Part shown: positions 12,705 to 19,783 of the stretch, piece after piece
How the letters are laid out: the number at the start of each line of letters is the position of its first letter
Numbering within the stretch: position 1 is the stretch's first letter
Assembly: GCF_024385465.1 (NCBI RefSeq)
Contig: NZ_JANFLS010000001.1
Coordinates: 1,178,001 to 1,242,000, forward strand
Reading direction: 5' to 3'
DNA length: 64,000 nt
DNA from: Arthrobacter sp. zg-Y844
GTDB taxonomy: Bacteria > Actinomycetota > Actinomycetes > Actinomycetales > Micrococcaceae
Program-made: the position numbers and the translations under genes
Notes under the pieces: model-generated
What the model saw: the letters and a program-made list of their open reading frames with translations, nothing else
The model's database searches: none
Told to the model about the DNA's origin: nothing

Positions 12705-13712
12705 CTACTTGCCGGTGTTGTTCTCCGAATGGGCGCCGGAGGGCTTTGCAGCTCCCTTGGCGTCTCCTGCGGTTTCCTTGCTGTGCTTGCCCGCATCGGA
12801 GGCCTTCTCGCCGGAACGGGCCGCAGCGCGCTCGGCTGCTTCCTTGATGCTGGCTACAGTCTCCGAGGTTTCGGACGGAGCGGGCGCAGCAGCGTCCGTG
12901 GTCTTCGCGGCGGGCTTGGCTGCCGGCGTCGGCTTGGGCACCTCAACGACGGGTGTGGCGGCCTCGGCCGGCTTAGCCGCAGCGGTGGACGAAGCACCGG
13001 TGCTGGCAGGAGCCGTTGCCGGGGTGGTAGTAGCCGGCTTGGGCGCTGCGCCGGTACCGGCGGCAGGCTTGGGGGCCGGTGTCTTCCACGGATCCTCGAC
13101 CGGGCGGGAAGCGCGCCAGGCGGCCACGCCGGCCGTTACTGCCGCTGCAATGATGCCGAAGACCAGCCAGCCCTTGCCGCCGCCCTTCTGGCTCTTGCGG
13201 GCTTCCTTGGCAGCCTGCGCGGCCGCCTTCTGTGCCCGCTTCAGTGCCTTCTTGTTGCCCGTGACCTTCGCAACGGCCGTCTGCACGGGTACGTTGGCGG
13301 CCGTCAGGCTGCGCGAAACGCTGTCTGCGGCAACCCCGATGCGCGTGGACAGGGCGGGAATGTAATCATCCACAACCCGGTCCTTGGCCGTGTTCAGTGC
13401 CGGGGTGGCACGGTCCAGGGTGTTCTGGATCCGCGGAGCGGCTTCATCCACGGCGTGGCTGATGCGCGGCCCAACCTTCTCGAGCCCGCCCTGGATGCGG
13501 GGCGTGACGGTGGCTACGCCCTGGGCGATTTCATCAGCAGCGCGCTTGATGCCGTCCTGGATCTTCGGGGATGCGGTCTCGATCCCCTTTTCAATCCGCG
13601 GAACGGCCCAGCCCTTGGCTGCGTCGACCTTGGGTGTTGCCCAGTCGCGGGCAGTCACGATGCCTGCTGCAACATTGGCTTCGAGATCATGGGTGATGCG
13701 GTCCTTCTTCAA
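12705..13712 (-). CDS. Membrane protein with eight exact 11-residue repeats
   Basis: I do not recognise a characterised family for this 335-residue protein. Residues 27-114 form eight head-to-tail 11-mers without gaps, starting at 27, 38, 49, 60, 71, 82, 93 and 104. Seven begin with proline, mostly PRI or PKI (for example PRIEKGIETAS, PRIQGGLEKVG, PRISHAVDEAA). Such a period is known from amphipathic lipid-binding helices of the apolipoprotein/LEA type. A basic Ala/Lys helix spans 150-180 and a single membrane span 181-199. A low-complexity Ala/Pro/Thr/Lys tail of about 125 residues follows, starting near EDPWKTP. There is no signal peptide, so the N-terminal repeats are probably cytoplasmic. 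The gene is divergent from the cyclophilin gene. Confidence 0.8.
   Translation of the reverse strand: MKKDRITHDLEANVAAGIVTARDWATPKVDAAKGWAVPRIEKGIETASPKIQDGIKRAADEIAQGVATVTPRIQGGLEKVGPRISHAVDEAAPRIQNTLDRATPALNTAKDRVVDDYIPALSTRIGVAADSVSRSLTAANVPVQTAVAKVTGNKKALKRAQKAAAQAAKEARKSQKGGGKGWLVFGIIAAAVTAGVAAWRASRPVEDPWKTPAPKPAAGTGAAPKPATTTPATAPASTGASSTAAAKPAEAATPVVEVPKPTPAAKPAAKTTDAAAPAPSETSETVASIKEAAERAAARSGEKASDAGKHSKETAGDAKGAAKPSGAHSENNTGK
13371..13634 (-). repeat. Region coding for eight 33-bp (11-residue) repeats
   Basis: This segment encodes residues 27-114 of the protein above. The repeat is clear at protein level, with a proline (once aspartate) every 11 residues and Ile/Leu at the same positions, but diverged in DNA. 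It is therefore old and selected rather than a recent tandem duplication. Confidence 0.85.
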
Positions 13713-13864
13713 AACTACCTCCCGGGATAGTTGTCGTTTCAGCCTTAGCCTACGTGTTCCTGCGGGTCTCTGCTATCAAGGGCCCTGACAGGGCGCGGTT
13801 TTCACTGTGCGCTGAACCAGGCCGTTTCCGCCCACACACGGAAGTGCCGTGGAACAATGTCCTT

Positions 13865-14407
13865 ATGACTGCTATTCCTACAGCAAAAGCAACCATCCAC
13901 ACTTCCATGGGCGACATCCGTGTCAACCTGTTCGGAAACCACGCCCCCAAGACGGTCAAGAACTTCGTTGGCCTGGCCACCGGCGAAATCGAGTGGACCG
14001 ATCCGGCGACCGGTGAGAAGACCACCCGTCCGCTCTACGACGGAACCATCTTCCACCGCATCATCAAGGACTTCATGATCCAGGGCGGGGACCCCCTGGG
14101 CCGCGGCACCGGCGGACCGGGCTACCAGTTCGACGACGAGATCAACCCCGATCTCGACTTCTCCGCGCCGTACAAGCTGGCGATGGCCAACGCAGGTGTC
14201 CAGATGGGCCGGGGCACCAACGGCTCGCAGTTCTTCATCACCTCTGTGCCCACCACCTGGCTGCAGGGCAAGCACACCATCTTCGGTGAGGTTGCCGACG
14301 ACGAGTCACGTGCACTCGTTGACCAGCTCAACGCGGTTTCCACCGACGGACGCGACAAGCCGGCCGAAGACGTGGTTATCAACAGCATTACCGTCGAACA
14401 GCTCTAG
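13865..14407 (+). CDS. Peptidyl-prolyl cis-trans isomerase, cyclophilin type
   Basis: The product is a 180-residue cytoplasmic cyclophilin (no signal peptide). Landmarks are the strand ATIHTSMGDIRVNLF, the catalytic-site segment FHRIIKDFMIQGGDPLGRGTG, MANAGVQMGRGTNGSQFFIT and LQGKHTIFGEV. It resembles PpiA of mycobacteria and speeds proline isomerisation during protein folding. An upstream in-frame extension to 13754 is possible, but homology starts at the ATG at 13865. A terminator hairpin follows 12 bases after the stop. Confidence 0.95.
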   Translation: MTAIPTAKATIHTSMGDIRVNLFGNHAPKTVKNFVGLATGEIEWTDPATGEKTTRPLYDGTIFHRIIKDFMIQGGDPLGRGTGGPGYQFDDEINPDLDFSAPYKLAMANAGVQMGRGTNGSQFFITSVPTTWLQGKHTIFGEVADDESRALVDQLNAVSTDGRDKPAEDVVINSITVEQL

Positions 14408-14419
14408 CCTGTTCGAAGT

Positions 14420-14449
14420 GCCCCGGCCGAATTCTCGGCCGGGGCTTTT
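14420..14449 (+). terminator. Intrinsic terminator after cyclophilin gene
   Basis: GCCCCGGCCGA and its complement form an 11-bp stem with loop ATTC, followed by TTTT. Confidence 0.9.
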
Positions 14450-14471
14450 CGTCAATCCGGGAGTCCCAGCA

Positions 14472-15332
14472 ATGTCATATGGTGTGCCGGCCGAGGTGCC
14501 GGCTTCTCAGGTGCCCGTGTGTCCCCGCCATCCGGACCGGGTCAGCTACATCCGCTGCCAGCGCTGCGGGCGCCCTGCCTGCCCCGAGTGCCAGCAGAAC
14601 GCTGCAGTAGGCGTCCAGTGCGTGGACTGCTTCAACCAGCAGCGCAAGACCCAGCCTGCCTACCGGACTCCCTTCGGCGGGCGCGTCGCCCCGGGCGGAA
14701 AACCGGTAGTGACCATCACCATCATGGCGGTGTGCGCTGTGGCCTACGTGCTGCAGCTGCTGCTGCCGGAATTTACGCGCACTTTCTTCTACGCACCCGT
14801 GCTGACCGATTATCAGCCGTGGCGCCTGCTGACGTCAGCGTTCCTGCATTCCCAGGGCAGCCCCATCCACATTGCCTTCAATCTCTACGCCCTCTGGTTC
14901 CTGGGCCGCAGCCTGGAGCCCTTGTTCGGCCGCGTCAGGTTTGCCCTGCTGTACCTGATCTCCGCCTTGGGCGGCTCTGTGGGCGTGATGTACCTGGCGG
15001 ATCCCGGTGTGGCCGTGGTGGGCGCCTCCGGTGCCGTGTTCGGCCTCTTCGGCGCCCTGTTCGTGGTGATCCGGCAGCGGCAGGGCGAGCTGCGTTCGCT
15101 GCTGATCCTGCTGGCGGTGAACCTGGTCCTTGGATTCGTGGTCCCGGGGATCGCCTGGCAGGCCCATGTGGGCGGACTGATCACGGGTGCAGCCTGCGCG
15201 GCCATCCTGGCCTATACACCCAGGGGAAAGCACCGCACAGCCATTCAGTTTGCCGGGCTTGCGGGAGTGGTGCTGGTACTCGTGGTCGCGGGTGTGCTTT
15301 GGCAACCTCCGGCGCAGATTATCCCCGGGTAG
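14472..15332 (+). CDS. Rhomboid family intramembrane serine protease with N-terminal zinc motif
   Basis: The 286-residue product cleaves substrates within the membrane. Residues ~17-56 hold a B-box-like zinc ribbon: CPRHP, then YIRCQRCGRPACPEC, then VQCVDC. Six to seven membrane helices follow from about residue 75. The catalytic dyad is Ser186 in GASGAVFG and His232 in WQAHVGG. The loop-1 region contains FNLYALWFLGRSLEPLFGR. The frame is open further upstream, but the ATG at 14472 gives the normal actinobacterial length. The zinc-ribbon-rhomboid fusion next to a cyclophilin gene is common in this group. The physiological substrate is unknown. Confidence 0.93.
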   Translation: MSYGVPAEVPASQVPVCPRHPDRVSYIRCQRCGRPACPECQQNAAVGVQCVDCFNQQRKTQPAYRTPFGGRVAPGGKPVVTITIMAVCAVAYVLQLLLPEFTRTFFYAPVLTDYQPWRLLTSAFLHSQGSPIHIAFNLYALWFLGRSLEPLFGRVRFALLYLISALGGSVGVMYLADPGVAVVGASGAVFGLFGALFVVIRQRQGELRSLLILLAVNLVLGFVVPGIAWQAHVGGLITGAACAAILAYTPRGKHRTAIQFAGLAGVVLVLVVAGVLWQPPAQIIPG

Positions 15333-15357
15333 TCCCCGGGATAAGACATCGACTTGC

Positions 15358-15384
15358 GTGCCCGCCGTCACTGACGGCGGGCAC
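15358..15384 (+). terminator. Hairpin after rhomboid gene
   Basis: GTGCCCGCCGTCA and its exact complement flank a single C, giving a long GC-rich stem. It is followed by AGATGTTTAA and lies 25 bases after the rhomboid stop codon. Confidence 0.75.
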
Positions 15385-15478
15385 AGATGTTTAACGCCCG
15401 CCGATCTCTGCGGCGTGTCTACCCGTTTAGCCCGGGGTGCCGGGACGAAGCCCCCGGGGAGCTCCGGGCACCCGAAAG

Positions 15479-15696
15479 TTATCCACAGGGATACCCACAG
15501 TGTTAATAACCTACATCGTTGTAATTTTCGTGCCCGGCCGCTGATCCACAGGGTTATCCATAGGCTGAACGGAGTTACACACATGTAATTCCACAGGTGT
15601 GGATAACCTCCTTCCCTTTATTTGCAAGGAAGTTGTCGAAGTAACCCACAGAGTTTCCCACACCTGTGGATAACTCCGTGCACAACCTGTGAACAA
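15479..15696. other. Second DnaA-box cluster, oriC-like, between rhomboid gene and crgA
   Basis: The gap 15333-15791 has no gene but holds a dense cluster of DnaA-box 9-mers. Three are exact: TTATCCACA at 15479, TGTGGATAA at 15598 and TGTGGATAA at 15665. Near matches include ATACCCACA at 15491, TGATCCACA at 15542, TTATCCATA at 15554, AATTCCACA at 15587, TAACCCACA at 15642, TTTCCCACA at 15654 and TGTGAACAA at 15688. AT-rich segments (TGTTAATAACCTACATCG at 15501 and CTTTATTTGCAAGG at 15615) lie among the boxes. The density is equal to that of oriC. Possible roles are DnaA titration, regulation of initiation, or a former or auxiliary origin. Confidence 0.8.
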
Positions 15697-15732
15697 CGTG
15701 GAAAACCGGGGATAGCGGTCGTCAGGGCAAAG

Positions 15733-15770
15733 AAAAAGGCTTCCCGGCGCCAAAACGGCACCGGGAAGCC
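15733..15770 (-). terminator. Terminator of crgA
   Basis: Read on the - strand, GGCTTCCCGG and CCGGGAAGCC form a 10-bp stem extended by three inner pairs, followed by a TTTTT run (AAAAA at 15733-15737). It is 22 bases after the crgA stop. Confidence 0.85.
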
Positions 15771-15791
15771 CGAGGTACGAACGCCGGAACG

Positions 15792-16043
15792 TCAGCGCCA
15801 GCGCGTCGTCATCAGGAAGCCCACAATCGCGATGCCAAAGCCCACCAGGATGTTGCTGGCACCGAAAGCCGGTACCGGGTACTCGCCCTGGGTGATGTAG
15901 TACGTGATGATCCACAGCAGACCGAGGATCATCAGGCCGAACATGACCGGCTTGTACCAAACAGGGTTTTCCTTGGGCACTGACGCAGTCTGTGCGGGGG
16001 TTGCGGGGCGGGAAGGCTTCTTGCGGGATTTGGACTCAGGCAC
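15792..16043 (-). CDS. crgA: Cell division protein CrgA
   Basis: CrgA is a small integral membrane protein that, in mycobacteria and Streptomyces, interacts with FtsZ, FtsQ, FtsI and other divisome parts and coordinates septation. The 83-residue product has a basic Ser/Pro/Lys N-terminus, a first membrane span at about 30-51, a short outer loop with GEYPVPAFG, and a second span at 60-80 ending in TTRWR. Length, topology and the location next to the sortase/pkn block are all typical. The gene is divergent from the sortase gene. Confidence 0.93.
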   Translation of the reverse strand: MPESKSRKKPSRPATPAQTASVPKENPVWYKPVMFGLMILGLLWIITYYITQGEYPVPAFGASNILVGFGIAIVGFLMTTRWR

Positions 16044-16248
16044 GGATCCTCCTAGCGGAACCGGCTCTGCAGACGCCGGTGGTTGTAGTCATGGGCCGGG
16101 ACGACCAGATCCCGAGCACGAGAAGTCTCCTTCAATGCGCGGACCTGTTAGGGTCATCCCTATTCTGATTATCCTAGCGAATTCCGCGGCCAAGCTGTCC
16201 CGGGTTCCCTGAGGCCGTGAAATACCGGTACCAGCCAAAAGGAGAGCG

Positions 16249-17046
16249 TTGGCCGAGCCATCCGTTACCACCACGCAGCACCGACGTCGGCGTAGTGCTT
16301 CCCCGCGCCGTACGGGAGGAAAGGGCCGGATGGTGGTCCAGGTAGCCGGAGAGCTCCTGATCACGCTGGGAATCGTCCTGGCGCTGTTTGTCGCCTGGCA
16401 GCTCTGGTGGACCAACATTGACTCAAACCGGGCCCAGCAGGAGGCCATCGACGGGTTGTTCGAGGACTTCGACCTCCCCGCAGTTCCGCCGCCGGCTTCC
16501 TCGCCCCAGGATTACGGAGATCCGGTGGTCCTGGACCCGCCAACTGAGGAAGGCGAGACATTCGCCGTCGTCTATGTTCCCCGCTTCGGGGCGGATTATG
16601 CCGCTCCGGTGACCAGCGGTGTCGGGACGGCCGTGCTGGACCGCCTGGGGCTGGGCCACTATCCGGATACCGCGATGCCCGGGGCGGTTGGGAACTTCGC
16701 CGTTGCAGGCCATCGGCAGACCCACGGCAAGGCCCTGGATCCCATCCACACCCTCGTACCCGGAGACCACATCTACGTTCAGACGTCGGACGGTTACTAC
16801 GACTACGTCTACCGCAATACCCAGATAGTGCTGCCCGACCGGGTCGATGTGATCGCAGCCGTCCCGACAGAGCCCGCAGCGATCCCCAGCGAACGGTTCC
16901 TTACCCTGACCAGCTGCAACCCGCGTTTCGGCTCCCAGGAGCGCATCATCGCCTACGCCCGGCTGGACTCCTGGCAGCCTCTGTCCGCCGGTCCCCCGCC
17001 GGCTATCGCAGACGTTGTTGCCGCCAATGCATCCGGAGGTCGCTAA
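16249..17046 (+). CDS. Class E sortase
   Basis: Sortases cleave a C-terminal sorting motif and attach proteins to the cell wall; class E enzymes of actinobacteria prefer LAxTG. The 265-residue product has a basic N-terminus, a membrane anchor at about residues 31-53, and a catalytic domain from ~85. The triad is His155 in AVAGHRQTHG, Cys223 in LTLTSCNPRF and Arg232 in GSQERIIAYARL. The TTG start is chosen because GGAGAG stands 3-8 bases upstream. The small membrane-protein gene begins 1 base after its stop codon. Confidence 0.93.
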   Translation: MAEPSVTTTQHRRRRSASPRRTGGKGRMVVQVAGELLITLGIVLALFVAWQLWWTNIDSNRAQQEAIDGLFEDFDLPAVPPPASSPQDYGDPVVLDPPTEEGETFAVVYVPRFGADYAAPVTSGVGTAVLDRLGLGHYPDTAMPGAVGNFAVAGHRQTHGKALDPIHTLVPGDHIYVQTSDGYYDYVYRNTQIVLPDRVDVIAAVPTEPAAIPSERFLTLTSCNPRFGSQERIIAYARLDSWQPLSAGPPPAIADVVAANASGGR

Positions 17047-17047
17047 A

Positions 17048-17218
17048 ATGTATGGATGGTTGTTTCGGCACCTTCCCGGACCGTTGTGGTTCCGGATTCT
17101 GCTCTCCGCGGTGCTGATTGCCGCGGCCGTGCTGGCCCTGATGGAGTATGTCTTCCCCTGGCTTGCCGAGACCAGCCTTCTTCCCTCACTGACGGATTCA
17201 ACGATTGGCGGTTCCTAG
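17048..17218 (+). CDS. Small single-span membrane protein between sortase and pabA
   Basis: The 56-residue peptide starts MYGWLFRHLPGP, has one hydrophobic helix at about residues 14-37 (WFRILLSAVLIAAAVLALME) and ends TIGGS. The ATG is preceded by GGAGG about 8 bases upstream inside the end of the sortase gene. It lies in the sortase-pabA operon, 4 bases before the pabA ATG. Similar small proteins occur at this place in related actinobacteria. No function is known to me. A role in anchoring or partnering the sortase is only an inference. Confidence 0.8.
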   Translation: MYGWLFRHLPGPLWFRILLSAVLIAAAVLALMEYVFPWLAETSLLPSLTDSTIGGS

Positions 17219-17222
17219 CACC

Positions 17223-17891
17223 ATGAGCACCCGGATCCTGGTGGTCGACAACTATGACAGCTTTGTCTATACCCTGGTGGGCTATCTGCAGGAACTCGGG
17301 GCGGAGACCACGGTGATCCGCAATGATGACCTGAGTGTGGAGTCCGCGATTGAGCTGGCTGCCCGCCACAACGGAGTGCTGGTTTCCCCGGGCCCGGGCA
17401 CGCCGGGCGAGGCGGGTGTGTCGGTAGACCTGATCCGCTGGTGCGGAGCTACTGCAACGCCGATGCTCGGCATCTGCCTGGGCCACCAGGCGCTGGCGGA
17501 AGCGTACGGCGGCACGGTGACGCACGCGCCTGAATTGATGCACGGGAAGACCTCGCTCGTGGAACACGGCGGCGAGGATGTGTTTGCGGGTCTGCCCAGT
17601 CCGCTGACCGCCACTCGATACCACTCGCTGGCGGCTGTCAACGACAGCATTCCCGCCGAGCTGCGGGTGACGGCGCGAACGGCCAGCGGAATCATCATGG
17701 GTCTGCAGCATGCGGCAGCACCGCTGTCCGGCGTGCAGTTCCACCCCGAGTCCGTCCTCACCGAGGGCGGCTACCGGATGCTGGGTAACTGGCTGGAGTC
17801 AGCCGGACTGACTGGAGCGGCGGCCCACGCGGCCACGCTGAGTCCGCTCATTTCGAGCTCAGCGCAGGCCGGGACTTCCGTCCGCGCCTAG
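17223..17891 (+). CDS. pabA: Class I glutamine amidotransferase, PabA/TrpG type
   Basis: This is the glutaminase subunit of aminodeoxychorismate (PabA) or anthranilate (TrpG) synthase, giving ammonia to the partner subunit for folate or tryptophan synthesis. The 222-residue product has the oxyanion motif SPGPGTPGEAG, the nucleophile Cys85 in GICLGHQALAEAYGG, and His174/Glu176 in VQFHPES. No pabB or trpE is adjacent. Placement beside the pkn cluster is usual in actinobacteria, where it is annotated pabA or trpG. An earlier TTG at 17205 exists, but the ATG fits homologues. Its stop shares CTAG with that of pknB on the other strand. Confidence 0.93.
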   Translation: MSTRILVVDNYDSFVYTLVGYLQELGAETTVIRNDDLSVESAIELAARHNGVLVSPGPGTPGEAGVSVDLIRWCGATATPMLGICLGHQALAEAYGGTVTHAPELMHGKTSLVEHGGEDVFAGLPSPLTATRYHSLAAVNDSIPAELRVTARTASGIIMGLQHAAAPLSGVQFHPESVLTEGGYRMLGNWLESAGLTGAAAHAATLSPLISSSAQAGTSVRA

Positions 17892-19777
17892 CGCCGTCCC
17901 GGCGGGGTGGCGGGTGTGCTGGACGGCGAGGCTGTCGGAGCAGGCGTCGGTTCCGGAGCCGGCGCCTTGGCAACCGACAGGACCACGGAAGTTCCGGGGG
18001 CCACGTCCGTGCCGCCGGGAATACTCTGCGCGATGACCGTGCCGGGTGCCGCATCGGCGGATTCGACTTCCGTTCGTTTGGGAGTCAGGAGGAGCGCCGG
18101 ATCGAGTAGTTTCTCCTGGGCCTGCTCCCAAGGCATCCCCTCGAGATTCGGAACGGTTACCCGTCCGGTGGACACCACAATGTCGACTTCGCTGTCTGCC
18201 GGGACGGTCTCGCCGATAGCAGGGTCGGTGCCGAGGACTCGTCCCGACTCCATGGTGGAGCTGTTGCCCCCGATCGTGGCCCCGCCCTTGAGGCCGAGCC
18301 CGCGAAGCTCGTCGCGGGCACCCGATTCCGTCATTCCCACCAGGTCCTGCGGGATGACCATGCTGGAAGGCCCCTTGGAGATGTAGAGCGTGATGCTCTC
18401 ATCCTTGACGACCTCAGCGCCACCCGCCGGAGTGGTGCGAATGGCCAGGTCCTCGGCCACGCTGTCGCTGTATTCCTCGCTGATCCGGGGTGGTTGGAAG
18501 CCCGCGCTGATAATGGCGTTCATGGCATCGGTCTGGGATTTGCCCTCGACCTGGGGTACGGCTGCCGTTACGGGTGCGGCGGGTTTGGCATTGATCATGT
18601 TCCATCCGACAAATCCGCCGACGGCGAGGACCAGGACCACAAGAATGCTGAAGACTGTGATCCAGGCCCGCCGGCGGGCCTTTTGCTGGGGGTCGCGGTC
18701 GCCGGTGGATCCGATGGGAAGGACCGGGTGGTCTTCCGTCCGGGGATGGTCATCGTCCGAAAGGAGAGATCCGCCGGCGAGCACTTTGGCCATGGCCCGT
18801 GTCCGGGGTTCGTCCTCGGGAGCAGGGGTCATGGCAACGGTGGCGGGGTCCGCCGGCCGTGCCACGGAGATTGCCTGCGTTGCAGCGGTGACGGGTCCGC
18901 CGTCGCGCGCCGAAAGCAGTGCTTCCCGGAAATCCCGGGCGGTCTGATAACGGTGGTCGCGGTCCTTGGCCAGCCCGCGCTTCAAGACGTCATCGAGGGC
19001 GGCTGGAATTTCGGGGTTCAGGCTGCTGGCCGTGACGGGCTGTTCGCGGACGTGCTGGTAGGCCACGGAGACGGGGCTTTCACCGATGAACGGAGGCCGG
19101 CCGGTAAGCAGCTCGAACAGCAGGCATGCCGTGGAGTAGAGGTCGCTGCGGGCATCCACGGTTTCGCCGCGGGCCTGCTCGGGGGACAGATACTGTGCGG
19201 TACCGACTACGGCCTGGGTCTGCGTCATGGTTGCGGCTGAATCCGCCATGGCACGTGCGATGCCGAAGTCCATGACCTTTACCCCGCCGTCGGCGGTCAC
19301 CATAACGTTGGCCGGCTTGATGTCGCGGTGGACGATCCCGGAGCGGTGGCTGTAATCCAGGGCGGCGAGGACTCCGAGGGAATAGTCAATGGACTTCTCG
19401 ATGGTGAGCTCGTCTGCCTTGAGCAGGTCGCGCAGGGTCCGGCCCGGAACGTATTCCATCACGATGTAGGGCAGCCGCACGTCGTCCCGCGGCGAGGCGG
19501 ACTCCTGGTCGCCCGTGTCATATACGGACACAACGGAGGGGTGGTTCAGCCCCGCCACGGCTCGTGCTTCGCGCCGGAAGCGTGACTGGAACAGCGGATC
19601 ACGGGCCAGGTCCGGCCGCAGCACCTTGATAGCCACGGTCCGGCCCAGGCGTATATCCCGCCCAAGGTAGACGTCGGCCATTCCGCCGCGTCCGATCAGT
19701 TCACCCACCTCGTACCGCCCGTTCAGGACGTTATCAGTGTTGAGGGTGGGCTGCCCTCGAAGGAATTCTGCGCTCAT
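17888..19777 (-). CDS. pknB: Ser/Thr protein kinase PknB with three PASTA domains
   Basis: PknB is the receptor kinase that senses muropeptides or lipid II and controls growth and division. In the 629-residue product the kinase domain spans ~21-290, with Gly loop GRGGMADVYLG, Lys51, catalytic HRDIKPANV (Asp152), DFG at 170-172 and APE-like SPE. A juxtamembrane region ends in RRR, the membrane span is at 372-393, and three PASTA repeats lie at about 404-468, 472-538 and 540-603. A Pro/Ala/Thr tail follows. M. tuberculosis PknB has four PASTA domains. It is the last gene of the - strand cluster, 6 bases after pknA. Confidence 0.97.
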   Translation of the reverse strand: MSAEFLRGQPTLNTDNVLNGRYEVGELIGRGGMADVYLGRDIRLGRTVAIKVLRPDLARDPLFQSRFRREARAVAGLNHPSVVSVYDTGDQESASPRDDVRLPYIVMEYVPGRTLRDLLKADELTIEKSIDYSLGVLAALDYSHRSGIVHRDIKPANVMVTADGGVKVMDFGIARAMADSAATMTQTQAVVGTAQYLSPEQARGETVDARSDLYSTACLLFELLTGRPPFIGESPVSVAYQHVREQPVTASSLNPEIPAALDDVLKRGLAKDRDHRYQTARDFREALLSARDGGPVTAATQAISVARPADPATVAMTPAPEDEPRTRAMAKVLAGGSLLSDDDHPRTEDHPVLPIGSTGDRDPQQKARRRAWITVFSILVVLVLAVGGFVGWNMINAKPAAPVTAAVPQVEGKSQTDAMNAIISAGFQPPRISEEYSDSVAEDLAIRTTPAGGAEVVKDESITLYISKGPSSMVIPQDLVGMTESGARDELRGLGLKGGATIGGNSSTMESGRVLGTDPAIGETVPADSEVDIVVSTGRVTVPNLEGMPWEQAQEKLLDPALLLTPKRTEVESADAAPGTVIAQSIPGGTDVAPGTSVVLSVAKAPAPEPTPAPTASPSSTPATPPGRR

Positions 19778-19783
19778 GGTCTC

